Source: Fragum whitleyi
Taxonomy: Eukaryota; Mollusca; Bivalvia; Cardiida; Cardiidae
Assembly: GCA_948146395.1 (NCBI GenBank)
Contig: OX411543.1
Coordinates: 32,507,058-32,571,057, forward strand
Direction: 5' to 3'
Length of the DNA: 64,000 bases
Shown here: piece after piece, positions 32,939-46,125 of the stretch
Layout of the letters: each line of letters begins with the position of its first letter
Position numbering within the stretch: the stretch's first letter is position 1
Translations under genes and position numbers: made by a program
Notes under the pieces: generated by a model
Told to the model about the DNA's origin: nothing
Database searches by the model: none
Seen by the model: the letters and a program-made list of their open reading frames with translations, nothing else

Positions 32939-35459
32939 TTTCTACGAGATTGGATATTATTTTTAAATCAAATAATATTCATTACGGGTGAAATTACAGT
33001 ATCGTTTGATACCTTTTTCAAGCTTTGTCTAAATTTTCCTCTATGAACCGATGAGAAAACCTGCGAGCAGGCTTAGAAAAAAAGGTATTTTCCCACAATT
33101 AAGCGTAAATTTTTGTACTAAATTTTAAAGATAAATAAAAAAAATGTTCTAAAATTTTCTTACAAATTGTCACACACTTTTTAGTGCATTCAAATCAAAT
33201 TTAGTTCGTTTGAAAAAGTATGCGTCATTATGCTTACTTAATAGCATTTCCCCTATTTTTGAGGCAACTGTAGGGATCCCAAACGCTAACAAAAAATAGG
33301 ACAATTGACAATATCGTTTTGTGTTTATTCGCATCAATAACACTTCGAGCTTAAATATTTCACGTCGGTCACTCTTTTTGCAGCTTTGTATCGCCATAAT
33401 AAAATGACCTTTGCAGACCTAAGTAGTTTATTTAAGCAAGGTAAATGTGTTCTTATACCTTTTTAGAAACATTTTAATTTTTTGAAATCCAAACATTCAA
33501 AATAAGTTGGTGACACTTTCAATATTTTTAGTCACAACCAGGCAAGAGGATGTGACTAGAATTTAAAAAAAGAAGAATCGGTTCTTTCTTGAATTACAGA
33601 AAATAAGTAAAGTATGTGATTATTTATGTCAGTTATAAAATACATATAAGTATATAAGATCAATTTTGTGAGAAGCACATAACAATTCTACTTCATTTGA
33701 TAAGAACAGGTGCACTTTGAACGATAGATAAAATACAAATAATTGAAAAAGGCGAATGAAGATCTGGATTTAGCAAGGAAATCAAGGAAAGGTGGATTAT
33801 TTTGTCACAGGACAATCAAAACATTGGAAATACAGCTTTGGCTGTTTTAATAAGTGTTTGACATCAGAAGACAATAAAACAAAATAATTCATAGTGGTAA
33901 GCCTATAGTATTGCCGACATAAGGAAACCGTACTTGTGTGTAGTTCACACATTTTTTCTTAGTTGATAATTTCGAAAAATTAAAATGGTGTTATGGTGAT
34001 AAAATTAAATGAATAAATCAATAAAGTTTGATCTGTATACGCTCTTTTGAAGGTGATTAAGTTGAATATGAACCTTCCATTTAGCCTAGCTTATACCTGC
34101 CTTACGTAGTCTGTACGGCGCATCGAGAAATTGACATAAGGAATGATATAGAATTGAAATGAATTGAACGAGCGACTTTTAAATGAATTCAACGTTTTGG
34201 TTGAAACTGGTATATCCTATCTAATGGCGTAATCTTACATAAATAGATCTGTGTGGTTTCACATACCAATCAGACTTTTCAAAATTCAAGCTGATCAATG
34301 AAATCATTGAATGAAATGAGTGCTCATAATTTCGAATTGATTGCGAGCAATTCCGATACGTTGGGAATGATTTCGAAGTGTTTTTATTGAGATGGTTTGG
34401 AACACCAAGAACGAAGCGCTGAGCAATAAATTTGAGTGGGGTCAATTTCACCATGTCCTTTATGAAAGTACGATGTCAATGCGGTCATCGCGTGGTTTTA
34501 CGGGAACCGCAAACATAACGATTCATCTAACATAAGATTTTCAAATATATATGTAAGCATCAAACCTGTTATGCTTTAGATTGACTTGCTTTTCTTCATA
34601 TTCAATTAGCATTAACCGTTTACTCATTGATTGATTTATTAAAAGTCTATATAAATCAGCATGGAGGCCTTATTTCAGCAGCATTTACTTATAAAAGACT
34701 CTGTCATATTATTAAACTCTACCTTAAGCTGCAAAAGTGCGCCTTTTGCCAAGCAACGTTGCGATGTTGTGTAGCACTTACATGTATAACGACGTCAAGC
34801 TGGCGGGAAATTATCAGTAAGGTTTCACAATAATTTCAGTCAATTTTAGAACAATCTGAGTTATGTTCCTTCATTTGAAATAACTGCAATCCAACATAAT
34901 CAAGAATTTTGATTGGTTTAAATCGCATCACTTTGTGAATTCCGTTGCACTTTTTTCTGTATAAATTGCAAAAGCTATTTCGGGAAAACCCTGACCATCG
35001 ATCTGCAAGTCCAGTGACGAAGGAACTCGAAAATCCCATGTTCCCCTTTCATAAGACGTCATCGCTATTTTATCAGTTTAGAATTGAAAAACTTGCAAAA
35101 ATTTGCAAAATAATCTTTCACTTCTGATTTACAGCGAGTCGACGAAGATCATCAGACAACGTTTTCAACCTCGCTCGGTCGAGCTGATTTCCTTTTAATT
35201 GAAGCAGTAATAGGCAAAAAAAATCTGATGATAGATACCTTTAGAAACATAAAAATTGTCGTCTATTTGTGTCCAATTTGTAAAAGTTTATGCCAGCAAA
35301 CTACGATAGCAATAAACGTTTAATATGCGACTTGAAAATAGATCTTGTGATATAGATACGCACAAAAGTAGACTTTCGAACCTTTTATTATTTGGCCTAG
35401 TATTTTGATTGTTTCTTACATGTAGATCTAATGGATTGCAATTATAAGGGCCGTTTGTA
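32939..35459. other. Intron between two Penelope-like fragments
   Basis: No clear exon or bounded repeat. Given the flanking fragments on the same strand, part of it may be decayed Penelope-like sequence, but I see no motif to prove it. Confidence 0.35.
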
Positions 35460-35595
35460 TTTTCACTGCTTTTATTGGAGTATAAAGTTCAATTGCCTTA
35501 GCACATGACATGGCTAAAACATAATGCCTTATTGGCGTTATTTACCATGTGCTAAGGCAATTGCACTTTATACTCCAATAAACGCATTGAAAAAT
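35460..35595. repeat. Long-armed hairpin MITE beside the Penelope fragment
   Basis: Arms of ~48 bp (TTTATTGGAGTATAAAGTTC, AATTGCCTTAGCACATG and their inverted partners) match at about 45 positions around a ~38-bp loop. It is among the strongest single hairpins in the window. Confidence 0.75.
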
Positions 35596-35639
35596 ACACT
35601 CATCCTTATAATTCATCGCTATGTGGTGCATCCCGTAAG

Positions 35640-35913
35640 TGCGTTTGCCTTTAAGGATAAGTGTTAAAAATTCTTCCAAGTCGTCTGTTGGCAAATCTTT
35701 GACACCCCTTGTGCTTCAAACATCTTTGCATACTGTGATGACATCTTTGTATGGTAAATTGGTGTTGAGTGATGTCACGTCCTTGGAGACTAATAACGTA
35801 ACCTTTGGAATGGGTTTTGATTCAATTTTATGGAGGTAGTCAGGGGTACCTATTACAAATGAATATATATTTACAACATGAGGCTTTCTGGATGAAGAAA
35901 TATTAAGTTTCAA
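35640..35913 (-). pseudogene. Penelope-like reverse transcriptase fragment
   Basis: Minus frame: GTPDYLHKIESKPIPKVTLL then VSKDVTSLNTNLPYKDVI, a stop, then DLPTDDLEEFLTLILKGK. This matches the RT region normally written as ...T.DFL.K......P....LV.LDVSSLYTNIP...G... The usual LDVSSLYTN word is altered to KDVTSLNTN, and one in-frame TGA is present. It is on the same strand as the GIY-YIG fragment 2.7 kb away, so they may be remnants of one insertion. Confidence 0.7.
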
Positions 35914-36769
35914 AAGTGCTCAGGTCATTTATGCATCAAACAATAATCTAAACTATTCACAGTTTGTGTACAATTGATGTTTATATATAATGTGTCAGGA
36001 AAAAAATTATGATGTGTGACCCTTCATGCGTAAAGGATCCATCTAGGAAGTGTATAAAATGTTCCTATTTAAACTGCGCAGACTGACTAGGATCGAAAGT
36101 TTTCGCACTCTCATTAATTTCTGAATCTAGAATGATCACTCTACCTTCCCGTGAAAGAATTTTTGAAATCCAAGCTCTAGTTGACCTGTAATAGAATCAA
36201 TCTCTTTTTCAAATGAGTATTATACACAATTCCCAGATGTCCCCTTAGCGCGTGACGGGTCATATATATATATATATGTTTTCTTTTTTAAATTTTGCTC
36301 AACAAGTTTCAAAAATATTTTCAGGGTGATATTCTGACGTCGTCGGAACCAATGTCAATAGTTATATATATATAAGGACTATTACATATGCATGTATACA
36401 TAAGTATAAACTAAAAACAATCAGTTATTTTTACAAATTATGATAAAAACCAATTCAAATCATCTTCAATACTTTATATTATCAGTAAACATAATGAATA
36501 AATGTATTTAGAGTCAGTTTTGCAACACACAAAATGCGAACAAACTTCCATGCCTAAAATGTCAATACTTTCAGTACTTTGATTTCAAAAAAGCTTCAAA
36601 GTCCTAAATTTCGTTAGTGTAATCATTTGTTTTATAGAATTGGATCATTTTCAAACCATTTCAGTCAATTATTCATCGAACAAAGCTGCATAATAGTCAG
36701 TTTAGAATGATATATTTCCGTAATAGCGTAAATGCACTTGATGACCTTTGACCCCCGTAATTTGCATAA

Positions 36770-37152
36770 TATACATTTCCTGGACTGCAGACAGGGCAGA
36801 TTTTGTTTGGCAAAGGTTGATGAACAGTTTCCACTATATAACTTTGCATTACAATTCGGGCCTCCCTAAAGTGATTTCTAGAGGTCTCCTGAAAAATAGT
36901 TACCTGTCTAATATGACATATAGAGAAATGCCTTCTGAACATAATGTATGTTTTTCATCCAATCACATTTTTAGCCACACCCATAAAAGCCTTGTCTTTC
37001 ATTGGTCACCCAAGGATCATTCCTTTGAAGTTTGGTTGAATTTCATCTGGCAATATCTGATGAGATTTTTAAAGAAAACGACCTGATGCCGGACACACGG
37101 CAGACACAGGGCCATAACAATAGCCCCAGTGGCCTTCAGCCAGTGGAGCTAA
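36770..37152 (+). repeat. Family H element, 5'-truncated
   Basis: Interior unit similarity (ATATAGAGAAATGCCTTCTG) and an intact 3' end, CCAGTGGCCTTCAGCCAGTG then GAGCTAA. Confidence 0.65.
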
Positions 37153-37900
37153 AAAGTTGACATAGTTTGAAAGAAACCATCTTATATGATAGAAAGTATT
37201 GTGGAGAGAAGGGGAAATTGCTTGTTGCTGTTAATGGGAACCAAACACAAAGCTTTTGTATATTAAAATATTAAAAATTGAGATAATCCCCCCCCCCCCC
37301 CCAAATCTTAATTTGGAAATCTGATTTTACTTTTTTTTTTAAATAATTATTTATCATCAACCCTGAAAATTCTCCTTCAACATCTCTCAATTTGGACATG
37401 TTGATAAATTTGTTATATTGAATGTTCATTTGCATCTTCTCTTGAGAAATAAAAGAACTTACATTAGACCATAAGCTTTCATTACTCGTCTCAAGCACTG
37501 TATATCCATTTTTTTCCTTTCCTCAAAGATTTATAATTCTTTCAAAAAGAGCATTGACAAGAATGGTAACAGTGTAGTAAGTTTAATTTTTTACGTCCAT
37601 TTTCCCAAAGTTTGCCATCATTTGAATATCATTGTGCAACAACACCCCATTTACAGAATTACAAGAGCTCATTTGGATAGATAGCCCTAAATGCTAACCA
37701 GCAATGAAAACCATGTCTTTCAAAAATAAAGAATTGACAAACACTGTGACCAAATAAGAAAAAGATCTCTCCAAAGGATGCTATTTTAGTTAAAAAGATT
37801 TTAGGATAAAAATAATCATCATAATACATCAGCTTAATCTCAAAATTAAGGTATGAGTACATAAATGTCTAACCAATCAATTTCTTATACAGTTATATAC

Positions 37901-38174
37901 CCTATTTCCTCTTAAAATAGAGCCCTCCCTAATAGAAGCACCCCGACATTTTTTACTGCTAAACCCCACTTCAAATGCCTAAATTTTAGGAACTTTTTGA
38001 GACTTTTTAAAAAATTATTGTTAAGAGAAAATTTAACTCAAATTTAACGGAAAAGGCCTAAAAGACATCAATTTCAATGATATTTTTTTAAATCAGAACA
38101 TGCATACTAAATAAAAGCTACATGACCATTTTATGTTTAGTTCCTGGGAGCATTTATTAGGAGAAATACTGTAC
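37901..38174. repeat. Possible MITE with CCTATTTCCTCTTAAAATAG start
   Basis: The left end TTTCCTCTTAAAATAGAGCC and right end TGGGAGCATTTATTAGGAGA are loosely inverted. Diverged; moderate support. Confidence 0.45.
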
Positions 38175-38538
38175 CAGTAATTAAAACTAAGTACAGCAAT
38201 TCCGTTATAAGTACCTTAGAATAGTAAAGTCACTTAAATGAGTATTGCGCCCACAGATGTATGATTTAAGGTTGCAGTCTTTCATAGTATCAAGTTCCTA
38301 TCTCATACGGACTCAAATTTCTTGTAACAAATAAACTAATGCAGCTTATCAAATCATCAAAGAACATGGACATATTTTCTTTAGTTTTTTCAACAAACAT
38401 CATCAATTAGCTCATTCAAGCACAACACATTTTCTATGGGTTAGTGCAAAATTGTTGTAAGTATCTTAAATCATAAAGCACTTGCCAAGTTTTGCTCTTT
38501 CTCTTAAATCTGTACTCCTTTAAAAATGTTTTATCTAA

Positions 38539-38706
38539 ATGTGACCAGTCATGTGAAAAGAGACCATCTGTTAATTGTATAAAGTTTTGATCCCAGTCAG
38601 ACTGTGGGGTCTGCCCAGGCTGAATTTAGTCAAAACTGTTCGTATTTCTCTAATTTTCTGAAATTCCCATTTCTTGGATGGTCTCTTTTCACATGACAGG
38701 TCACAA
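38539..38706. repeat. MITE with ATGTGACC ends
   Basis: Inverted repeats of about 25 bp with the core ATGTGAAAAGAGACCAT. Same family as 3,782-3,964. Partial relatives occur around 38,945 and 48,183. Confidence 0.7.
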
Positions 38707-39387
38707 ATAAGCTTGAGGGTGACATTTCCTATAATTTCACACCTGTGTGAGCCAAAATCGTTGGTTTACGTTGACAATGACACAGTGCAGTTATGATATT
38801 AAGCTGACCGCATGAAGCTGGATTTATCTTTCTATATAACACATGGTGAAGATTCTGGTCACACTGTGCAGCTGCATAGGCTGGCCAGAAGCTTGGCCTG
38901 GGTACATTTGAAATTGTTGGACATCTCACACACAGGCTCAAATATATGTGTCCAGTCACTGGATAAGGGACCATCTAGGAAGCATGTAGAGTGTCAATCC
39001 TAGTTTAATTGCAAGGATAGTGCAAGCTGACTGGGATTGAAACTTTTTAGCACTAGGATGATTTTTTGAATCTGGAATGGTTATTCTGCCTTTCTATATA
39101 AGAATTTTCAAATTAGGACCTTCAGTTGACCTATACGGGAATTTCCTTGCAGAATTCATAGTAATGGACATCAAACAAAGATAAAATCATTGGAGGGTGA
39201 CCTAAATATTGAAACTTGTAGTTAAGACATTCAAATTGTCCATCTATGAAAAAACAAAATTGCAGAAAATGGCGGGATTTCAAAAGTCATCTCATTTGAA
39301 ACAAGTGTTTTGATTGGTTAATCACTTTTGTCATGAACAGAAGCCATCTTTTAATTGACATCTTCTTTCTCTAATTTGGACTTTTCT

Positions 39388-39620
39388 TAACCCTTGTCAT
39401 ACTGAACCCAGAATATTCCTGCTTAAACAGGAGGTATAGACAAAGATCAGCCTGCACATATGTGCAGTCTGATCTTAGTTCATACCACCTGAATGTCATT
39501 TTCAAACCAGAAAGGTGTAAAACAATTAATACTTATTCACATTTGGTAACTGCCAGTGCTTTTAGCACTTTGATTTTACCTTTAGTTTGCAAAGATTTTT
39601 ATTCAGCATGACAAGGGTTA
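39388..39620 (+). repeat. MITE family A copy
   Basis: Ends TAACCCTTGTCATACTGAAC and ATTCAGCATGACAAGGGTTA; internal CCTGCACATATGTGCAGTCT palindrome. It is 100 bp from a SINE copy. Confidence 0.8.
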
Positions 39621-39721
39621 AATTTTGTATTCTGTTGATGAGATTGTTAAAATCAAGAAGGCATTGCAAAACTAATGTGAGTGTCCATATATTTAAATTA
39701 TTGATTTTACTGAGAAAAAAG

Positions 39722-39988
39722 ATTGATTGATTGATTGAATGGAGTAAAACGCCGCTTTTAACATTTTTTTCAGTTATATCGCGGCGGCTGGAGCACCTTA
39801 CAATGGATTCCTGGTATTTCTCTCACCAGTACAACTATCACATCCTTTCCTAGCCTCCAGCTGCTATCTCACATAGGTCTACGATTATCAACCTATTGTT
39901 GAGAGACATATAGTAGTAAAGAACGAGTGCCGCCGTCAGGGATCGAACCTGGGACCTCTAGATTGGCAGTCCAACGCGCTACCAAAAA
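39722..39988 (-). repeat. SINE copy, minus orientation
   Basis: Nearly full length: tail GATTGATTGATTGAATGG, body with CAATGGATTCCTGG and CATAGGTCTACGATTATC, and B box (GGGATCGAACCTGGG as read on plus). It is broken inside the tRNA-like head, after CAACGCGCTACCA. It lies in the intron between exons 4 and 5, about 45 bp from the exon 4 donor. Confidence 0.8.
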
Positions 39989-40032
39989 GAATGAACAATA
40001 TCCCAGCATGTACAGTTTCATGGCAGCCTTAC

Positions 40033-40148
40033 CTGTTTTTACACAATGCTGTACCGTCCTGTGAAAGATGAGAGGTGTGTATATTGAGGAGGAATGTCTG
40101 TTGGTCCGATGCACCAGTGGAATCTTGATCACTATTCAAACTACTAGA
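40033..40148 (-). CDS. Exon 4, Ser-rich linker, residues 564-601
   Basis: A 116-nt exon with a TTTCCAG acceptor and a GTAAGG donor. It is open only in the frame set by exon 3. It encodes a polar segment (SSSLNSDQDSTGASDQQTF ... DGTALCKN) and leaves AG, which exon 5 completes as Ser. A SINE copy ends about 45 bp from the donor. Confidence 0.85.
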
Positions 40149-41239
40149 CTGGAAATATAGTAAAACTTGTGTTATGCCACCACAATGGGATCACCAAAAA
40201 GCAATCAATTATGGGAATGGGAATGGTAATATTAATACAGTATTACGTGATTAAAAAGAAAGACATGCCATTTTGAAAGTATATACAGAATAATTCTTAC
40301 TGAATCCTATGATGTTCAATCACATTAAGGAATTGTCCCATTGAGACAATTCTAATGGGTCAAAACAACATTGAACTTGATAATAAACATTTTTTGTTAA
40401 AGAATATACACTTTATTAGAGATTTGGGTTGCAGGACTTTCTTTAATGCTCTCTAAATAAAAGGTGGTTGCATGATAGAAGTGGTTGTTCTAGCAATATT
40501 GACAGACAGTACAACAAGAAATAGAAAAATCTTGCATCAACAAGTGTGGAAATACAAAATATTTTTTTCTTCTTTTTGGACAAGTTGAGAGTTAAATTGC
40601 ACCTGTCCAACTTAAAGATCTAGTTGTCAAAATTTTCTATTATTCTTTCTTACAAAAAAGGACATTTTTTTCTGTTTTGAAGATAATATCTTGATAAAAA
40701 AAATGTTTTAAGATGGATATAAACAAGTACAGTAAACATTGAGATAAATGGAGAAATTGTGTTTTGCATGCAATTTCTCCTCTTTCTGTTTTTTATTACT
40801 ACTTAATACTTAAATTGCATTCTAAAAACACTTTGACCTATAATTTTGGAACCCTTTCATTTTGGAAAAGTATGCAAGTCTATTCTTGGTTCAAAATCCA
40901 CTTGTCCTTGTATAAGTTCCCAAGGAAAATCTTCCAATTGGCTGGATGAAACGCCCAAGTCAGATCAATCTCACAAATCTTTTGAACTATGGTATTTGGT
41001 GACTGACAAAATTCGACACATAAAAAAACTTGCCCTGCCCTGCATTTAAGATGACAAAATGGTATAACCCAAAGTTGCAAGTAAATACAAAATGCAAAGC
41101 AGGGTACAATTTGCAAACAGTTTGACCTATTTTTACATAGTAACACAGGTCAAGTCTAGTCAAAGTGGGCACATAACAAGACTAAGTTGGTTTGCAAATA
41201 GCAGGGGTAAAAAAAATGTATTCAATTGTAACGAGCATT

Positions 41240-41460
41240 TAACCCTTGTCAAGATGAACACAGAAAATTCCTTCTTTTGCAGGAGGTAAAAACAAAGATC
41301 AGCCTGCACATGTGTGCAGTCTGATCTTAGCCTACACCACCTTAAACCAGAAATGTTTAAAAAAAAAAAATTCAAATTTATAACTGACTCACAATTAATG
41401 CTTTCACTATTTTGTTTATCTCAGTTATACCAAGGTTTTTTATTCAGCATGACAAGTTTA
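41240..41460 (+). repeat. MITE family A copy
   Basis: Ends TAACCCTTGTCAAGATGAAC and ATTCAGCATGACAAGTTTA; internal palindrome CCTGCACATGTGTGCAGTCT. Confidence 0.75.
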
Positions 41461-42106
41461 AAGCTATACACTGAAATAGCAATGTTGATATAAAGCAATT
41501 CAGTTAAAATAGAAATACAAACAAATGTGTGCACTTCTGTATTTAAAGCTGCAATATAAGTACCCTACTGTATGTAAATATTTTATAATAGCAAACTAAT
41601 AATGCTTTACTTATGAAAACCACATTGTAAATTAACAAAATCTTGATTCAAGCATTGGGTAAATATTTATACTTGCATCTCATTAATTTGATACTTGTAG
41701 GTCAGTGCATAACATATTTAACTCTTTTCTAAAACCTTATTTGCTTGTTATTCACTCAACTGCTAACCACTTACGACATCAAAATCAACATATTTAACCC
41801 TATCCTCAGGAGCCCAAGTTTAAAAACACTACATTACTCTCCACTCATTACCCCTAGGAAATTTGGCTTGAAAAAGGTTGTTTCTATGAATATTTATATT
41901 AGATTCGTTTACACCTTTTTTAGCCAATCAAACTGACATTAACGCAGGTCTGCTCTCTGTAAAAGAGAATAAATTGATTGCTTGAGATGCTAAAAATAAA
42001 TGGACAGCCCACATAATATAGCAGAACTTCTGGATATTAGATATTGTCATATGAACATGAAATTGACATATGACTGATGAGCCAACATTGAGAATCCCAG
42101 ACAGCT

Positions 42107-42336
42107 TAATCCTTTGCTATTTAATCCCTGCTTTTTAAGTGCCTGTGATTTTATCATTGAGAAAACATTGTGAAAAAAGAAGAAATTGCTTCTGACAAGC
42201 AATTTCTTCTTTTTCCACACTATTTCTACCCTACTGGATGGTTATTTTTCAAATTGAATCCACTTTTTTAATTTTCGTCTGCAAAACTTTTGAATTTGGA
42301 CAATTCAAAAAAAAAATTTAAAACAGGAAAGGGTTA
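42107..42336 (+). repeat. MITE family B copy
   Basis: Ends TAATCCTTTGCTATTTAATC and TTAAAACAGGAAAGGGTTA; the central hairpin is conserved. Confidence 0.8.
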
Positions 42337-43801
42337 AATCTAATTATTACCTGCTTGTCTAAAGATACTGTAAGGGGGTATCTATCTATAAAGTACAGAG
42401 CTAGGAATCTGGTCAGACTGTGCAAAATTGAAGTTGTTTGAAATCTTACCCACAGGCTTCAATGATATGTGATTTAAAAGAATAAATTGTCTTTTTGCTA
42501 TCAAAGATATATTTTAGCTTGACCTGTAAAAAGAAAACTAATGACCTTTTTTAAAATAAACAGTCACTGATTTTATAAAATAATGCAAGTGCACAGAAAT
42601 CAGCTTTCGATCATTAACAACAAGTTTTTAATCCGATTTGATTTAAAATCATAGAGCTAGCTGTTAATAATGGGTCTTATTTTTCAAATAACAATAAGAA
42701 ATTAAGATCAGCGTAATAATTAATCGCTCTTTATGTCGAGTACAATTAGAAAAAAGTAATTGCAATTTTTCACGCTACTTAAGAAACGCTAGATTAAGGT
42801 ATTAGTGCATAGAGGTAATCCCTTCAAGGTTTTTTGGAGTTCTACAAGTAGGGACAATGTCGTTTCGAAAGTTCTTATTCCTTACAAGTACTAGATAAGA
42901 AATCTTACATAAGTCAAGATTACATTACCAACCCTTCTCATGCCGAATCTAGAAATTCTTGATTTGGTAGGGCAAGGGTTGACAAAGATCAGTCTGCACA
43001 TAATATGCATTGCCTTAAACATTATTCTTATTTATAATATGACCCATGTTGCGGGAGTGAAATAACCCTGTTGAATATTTTTGATACTACATATGTTTTA
43101 TTACACTAGTGGAATAATTATGCGAATGAGCTCAGGGCAAAAAGCAACGCTATTTTGTAACTACGAAAATGACATCATAATGTTTTTCCGGTGTACCAAA
43201 TCAAAGGCTTAATCCATAAAGGATAATCATTTTTTTCCAACGCTTTTTATTTCATTTCATAAAAGAGGCCTATTAAAGGCTATTTATCGTTTGAAAAAAG
43301 GCTCTTTTTTCCAATCTGTGGCAGGGAAATTTCCCAAAATTAGAGAGCAGATTGACATTTTATGTTAATTTTTTCTTCAAAATCCATTTTTCTTTATTAT
43401 TTTCTCTTATTTTCATCATTGCTATGATCTTTGAAATAGCTACTCCTTATCAAACAACTGAAAAAAATGCATAAAATGTACAATAGTACATAAACACTAT
43501 ATTTATTTTTTCCCATTCCTTAAACGAAATTCACACTAAAATTTCCCAAAATCAACAGGCTAAGGCCTCTTCCCAAATTTTAGAAAAAAAAGAGCACTGT
43601 TTTCAGTCTAAGATCCATTTTTATTTCATTGAGTGAACAACAAGTTATATTTTCGGATCAAAATATAGCTTCTGTTGTTAATTCTATGAAGTATCAATCA
43701 ATCTTAAACTTATACAATCTAAGATTTATCTATCAATTTGAAGTGTCAACTTAGAATAATTCCTTAGAAGTTTGGTTCAAATCGTTCAAGCAGTATATTA
43801 C

Positions 43802-43858
43802 CTCTTTCTTCTCCACATCCCGACTTTGTCTTTCTTGCTCTAACTGTCTCTGAAGGGT
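43802..43858 (-). CDS. Exon 3, 19-residue coiled-coil exon
   Basis: A 57-nt phase 0-0 exon with a TTTCAG acceptor and a GTAATA donor, encoding TLQRQLEQERQSRDVEKKE. It extends the helix begun at the end of exon 2. Because both ends are phase 0 it could be skipped without a frameshift. A MITE begins 30 bp upstream of the acceptor side. Confidence 0.85.
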
Positions 43859-43888
43859 CTGAAACAAATACAAATGAAAACATTTTAC

Positions 43889-44133
43889 TTATCCCTTGTC
43901 ATGCTAAATAAATTTTGGCTAAAAATTTTAATCAAAATCAAAAGCATAAAGCACTAAAAGTACCAACTGTAGGTGAATATTTATTTGAAGAACTAAATCT
44001 TTTGAGAATTCTGGTTCGAAAGTGAGAAAAAGGTGGTGTAGACTAATATCAGACTGCACATATGTGCAGGCTGATGTTGTTCTATAGCTCCTGCCAAAGC
44101 AGGAATATTCCGGGTTCAGCATGACAAGGGTTA
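43889..44133 (-). repeat. MITE family A copy next to exon 3
   Basis: Ends TTATCCCTTGTCATGCTAAA and GGGTTCAGCATGACAAGGGT. Its left end lies 30 bp from exon 3, inside the region where the exon 3 branch point is expected. Confidence 0.8.
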
Positions 44134-44814
44134 ATTGCACAGACATTCCTGTCAAACTTGGAGCTGTCAGTTACACAAATTATAATTAATATCATAGCAT
44201 TAGCACTTAATATGGAGCATTGAGAAACCAAATTATTTATTTATCCATGCTTACCGATTCCCAAACAATCACATCTGTTGACATCATAGAATCGTCTGGA
44301 GACATAGCAGAAAAAGAAGAAATTGCTAGTGAAAAGCAATTTCTTCATTTTCCACCATCTTTTCTCTAACATCATTTTCTAACATCCTAATGGTCTCGAA
44401 CTATGACCTTCCTCATGATATTTCTTTCGAAAATTAATCTGACCGCAATCTAGCCAAAACTATGCCAAATAACAGGCGGTACGCCAGAGTGTTTTATGTC
44501 ATGGGATCTAATTGTCCAATTATGCAACTATTTTACTCAAGAAAATGATTTAACAAAATTATGAACAATGAAGATATGTCATTCAAAAGAATTTTGAGTC
44601 ATTATGATCAGATTTTCCCTATTTTCAGCAGTGGCATTTAGAAATCAAGCTCATCTGCTAAAAATACAAATGGCCTAAGAGGGCCTGTACCGCTCCACTA
44701 CCATCAAGATAATATATAATCTAGCAGATAATCATACATTTTTAAACAACATGGTACAGTATTTCCAGTCGGTTTCATAGTGCCCTAGTCTATGGTTAGC
44801 AACATTTTATTTTA

Positions 44815-45133
44815 CAACAAGAGGCCCTCATGGGCCTGAGGCCCCTCTACTGACTCTAAAAGCGGTTAAGCCTATGTCTTGATAGTACTATTCAAGATAT
44901 AGCCAGAATTTTTTTTAAATTTCGTCATGGGACCATTTTTCATTGAGCCTGATCCGATTTTTACTAACAAATCTGAAAAAGCATATCCCAAGGATATTTC
45001 CTGTGAAGTTTGGTTGAATTCTGTCTGGCAGATTCAGAGAAGATGTATAAAGATAAAAGTAAAAAGACAGACACACTAATGATGGACACCAGGCCATGAC
45101 ATAGGCTCTGCTGGACTTAGCCCAGCGGAGCTA
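44815..45133 (+). mobile_element. Hairpin-ended element, family C-like termini (GGCCCTCATGGGCC)
   Basis: 5' end ACAAGAGGCCCTCATGGGCC is a hairpin. The 3' end CTGGACTTAGCCCAGCGGAG then CTAA ends in the same GGAGCTAA word as family H. A remnant 5' end (ATGGCCTAAGAGGGCCTGTA) lies just upstream at 44,671. Confidence 0.6.
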
Positions 45134-45439
45134 ATAAAATCATACTATCAAAACTAACTGATTCACTAGAGTGCACTTATTATGGTGAAAAGGTCTTACC
45201 CGTATCCTTGTGATTTAAATTTTGTATGAAACTAATTGTCAAGTTTTGGGAGATTTCACTAGTCTGGATGGAGATAGGAAGTGTAAGCTAAGATCTGTCT
45301 GGGCATCTTTGTAGGCGTATATCAGTGTATTAAATGTCCCAAAGTTTTGCATACAGTGTGATCATGCAAACAGTTTGGGAAGAGTTGACAAAAAATTAAA
45401 TAATTAAGAGATGGAAAGAGTATTCGCTATTTACTAGGT

Positions 45440-45518
45440 AGAAAACTAAAAACCTAATCACACTGTTTTAATACGCAGAGGGATTAAAACATGAGTGTAA
45501 TTAGGTTTTTAGTTTCAT
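45440..45518. repeat. Hairpin element with ACTAAAAACCTAATCACACT arms
   Basis: AAACTAAAAACCTAATCACA and GTGTAATTAGGTTTTTAGTT are the arms; an inner GTTTTAAT/ATTAAAAC makes a two-step hairpin. A relative is at 50,999-51,090 with other central sequence. Confidence 0.65.
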
Positions 45519-45894
45519 ACCTCTATGAAATCAACAAATATTATCTTCATATCTTATTATTTACCACTAATATTATGATTCAAAAGTCTAAAGATTTCTC
45601 TGTTAACAGTTTTCTTAAGGGACTACTTTTTGCAGAAACTTACAGCTGAATTATACTCAAAATTGTTTTCATTTCATAAAACTTTTTATCAGAATTCACA
45701 AATATAGGTGGACACAACTAAAATTTAGAATAATAATATATGCAATTTAATCTGGTTCATTAATACATTGAAGCAAATCATTACAGGAAAAGACAAAACT
45801 GTTGTTATCACAATATTTTCTATGATTCATGCCACAGGTGTAACTACTTTCCAGTATTTCCATATCAAGTTGATTGTTTGTATGGGGATTAGCC

Positions 45895-46045
45895 CCACTT
45901 TAAACAATATTTCATTTATATCGTGGCCAGTGAAGCACCTAACAATGGATTCCTAGTATTTCTCATACCAGTGCTACCCTCACATCCTTTCCTAGCCTCC
46001 TGATGCTAGGTTGATGATAATTAGCCCTTTGGTGTTGTCACCAAA
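45895..46045 (-). repeat. Degraded SINE fragment
   Basis: Body similarity (AAGCACCTAACAATGGATTC, CATCCTTTCCTAGCCTCCTG) without head or tail. It is followed 80 bp later by a nested pair of MITEs. Confidence 0.6.
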
Positions 46046-46125
46046 AATCAAACCCATGACATCCCATGATTGGAAATTGGGAGTTTGATGCAATACCAAG
46101 TAGCATTTGCACCAGTGCAGCCACA

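Noticed and set aside
37441..37510. Short minus-strand exon-like segment with a GTAAGT donor (LETSNESLWSN)
   Set aside because: Its frame cannot join exon 4, whereas exon 4 joins exon 5 directly in phase. It could be a rare cassette exon but I have no support.
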